Shown piece by piece: positions 63,271-64,000 of a stretch of 64,000 nt of DNA; the first letter of the stretch is position 1, and every line of letters begins with the position of its first letter. The DNA is taken from assembly GCF_041260155.1 (NCBI RefSeq), contig NW_027248277.1, forward strand, positions 2,268,501 through 2,332,500. The letters run 5' to 3'. The stretch comes from Ptychodera flava. Lineage: Eukaryota > Hemichordata > Enteropneusta > Ptychoderidae. The notes below the pieces were generated by a model that made no database searches, had not been told where the DNA came from, and saw nothing but the letters and a program-made list of their open reading frames with translations. Made by a program: the position numbers and the translations under genes.

Positions 63271-64000
63271 CGCTGTTTTCTGGAATGATCGCGCACTTGT
63301 ACACCTGAACACTAAACCCTGTGTCCTTTGCTCCAGCGTGGGTCACGTGAGCGTGGGTCATGGGTCAATTACTTTTTATCTGAAGTCAGACTCGGTTTCA
63401 GATTCAGCTTCACGTCGTTTAAAGTATCAGATTCACCAAAGTTAACGTAACTATGCATTTCAGTCGGCTCTTTTGAATGTTTTGAAAGTGATATCAGGAA
63501 AAAATTATCACTTAAAAACATCACTTTTACATTGATATGATTGATTGATTGATTTCTTAGTTGATCGATTGGTTTATCGTTTAAACGAACATAGGTAAAA
63601 TGGTCAGAGCAACATTTTGACTTTCGAAAGTAAACAGCGCACTTTACGCTCGAAATTTTATATGAGGCTTATGAATAGTGAAAATTCTCTTATTAGTGCT
63701 ACTAAGAATACATATATTACGTGTGGTAGCCTGTTCTGGAAAATACTGTTTTCTGACTGCTTTTAAAGTTTTCTCTGTCTGACAGTTTTAATTTCCATCA
63801 TGATTTAGTTTTTTTTATAGCTTTTATAGTTTATCAGTCCCCCCTTTTTTTTGTACATTTTTTGGTGTATGAGCTGGCTCTCGAAATAAATAAATAATTA
63901 AAATAATCAAAATGGTACAAAGAGTTCAAGAAATAAGCAAACTTACCGTGAAACAATCGTGATTTGTGATTTCGTAAAAAATGAAAGTAGAGTGAATTTA
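63271..64000. promoter_or_regulatory. 5' flank of copy E, truncated by window end
   Basis: Matches 7224-7958 almost base for base, with small indels in homopolymers. Promoter role inferred from position. Confidence 0.4.

Noticed and set aside
1-64000. Retrovirus-like or Polinton-like elements
   Set aside because: No long terminal direct repeats, integrase, protease, capsid or envelope signals were recognised; the reverse transcriptase pieces are LINE-type.

Overview
The window is animal nuclear DNA. Its genes have GT-AG introns and it holds C2H2 zinc-finger genes, several decayed LINEs, and many short or non-autonomous DNA transposons. AT-richness, the marine-invertebrate style of the LINE proteins, and the lack of KRAB-type domains and vertebrate repeats suggest a marine invertebrate, perhaps a deuterostome such as an acorn worm, lancelet or echinoderm. 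That placement is inference. I see no bacterial genes, rRNA, tRNA, CRISPR array or retrovirus-like element.

The main content is a tandem array of five copies (A to E, left to right) of one three-exon zinc-finger gene, all on the minus strand. Exon 1 encodes 22 or 28 residues. It joins by a phase-0 intron to exon 2 (about 203 to 207 codons, an unnamed N-terminal module plus an acidic linker). Exon 2 joins by a phase-1 intron to exon 3, which holds a basic stretch and 11 zinc fingers. Copy A (2053-7223) is open throughout and predicts 634 residues. B (10452-15758) and C (24368-34144) have intact exon 3 but frame-disrupted exon 2. D (39171-47037) and E (55524-63270) have intact exon 2 but several one-base indels in exon 3. 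A and E form one subfamily and are nearly identical over about 8 kb. B, C and D form a second.

Layout: unit A is about 1-8966, B 8967-22670, C 22670-37630, D 37630-53035 and E 53035 to the window end. Each unit runs 3' flank, exon 3, exon 2, exon 1, 5' flank. Unit B's 5' flank is long. It holds a minus-strand LINE fragment, a 160-bp palindrome, and an inverted relic of another family member's 5' flank and exon 1 (about 19919-20860).

Mobile DNA has piled into introns and flanks while the exons were kept whole. The clearest insertions, with boundaries defined by comparing paralogues, are: a 110-bp foldback element nested in another foldback (6872-7086), a TAA-flanked element with internal tandem repeats (26106-28067), a TTAA-type element (28688-31577), a 3.1-kb element with TIRs of roughly 330 bp (42858-45974), a 5'-truncated LINE (48283-50606), and a 2.7-kb element carrying self-complementary arrays (58779-61487). 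The proteins most likely act as nuclear DNA-binding factors. Their fingers differ between copies at predicted base-contact positions, so the cluster resembles an evolving set of binding specificities.
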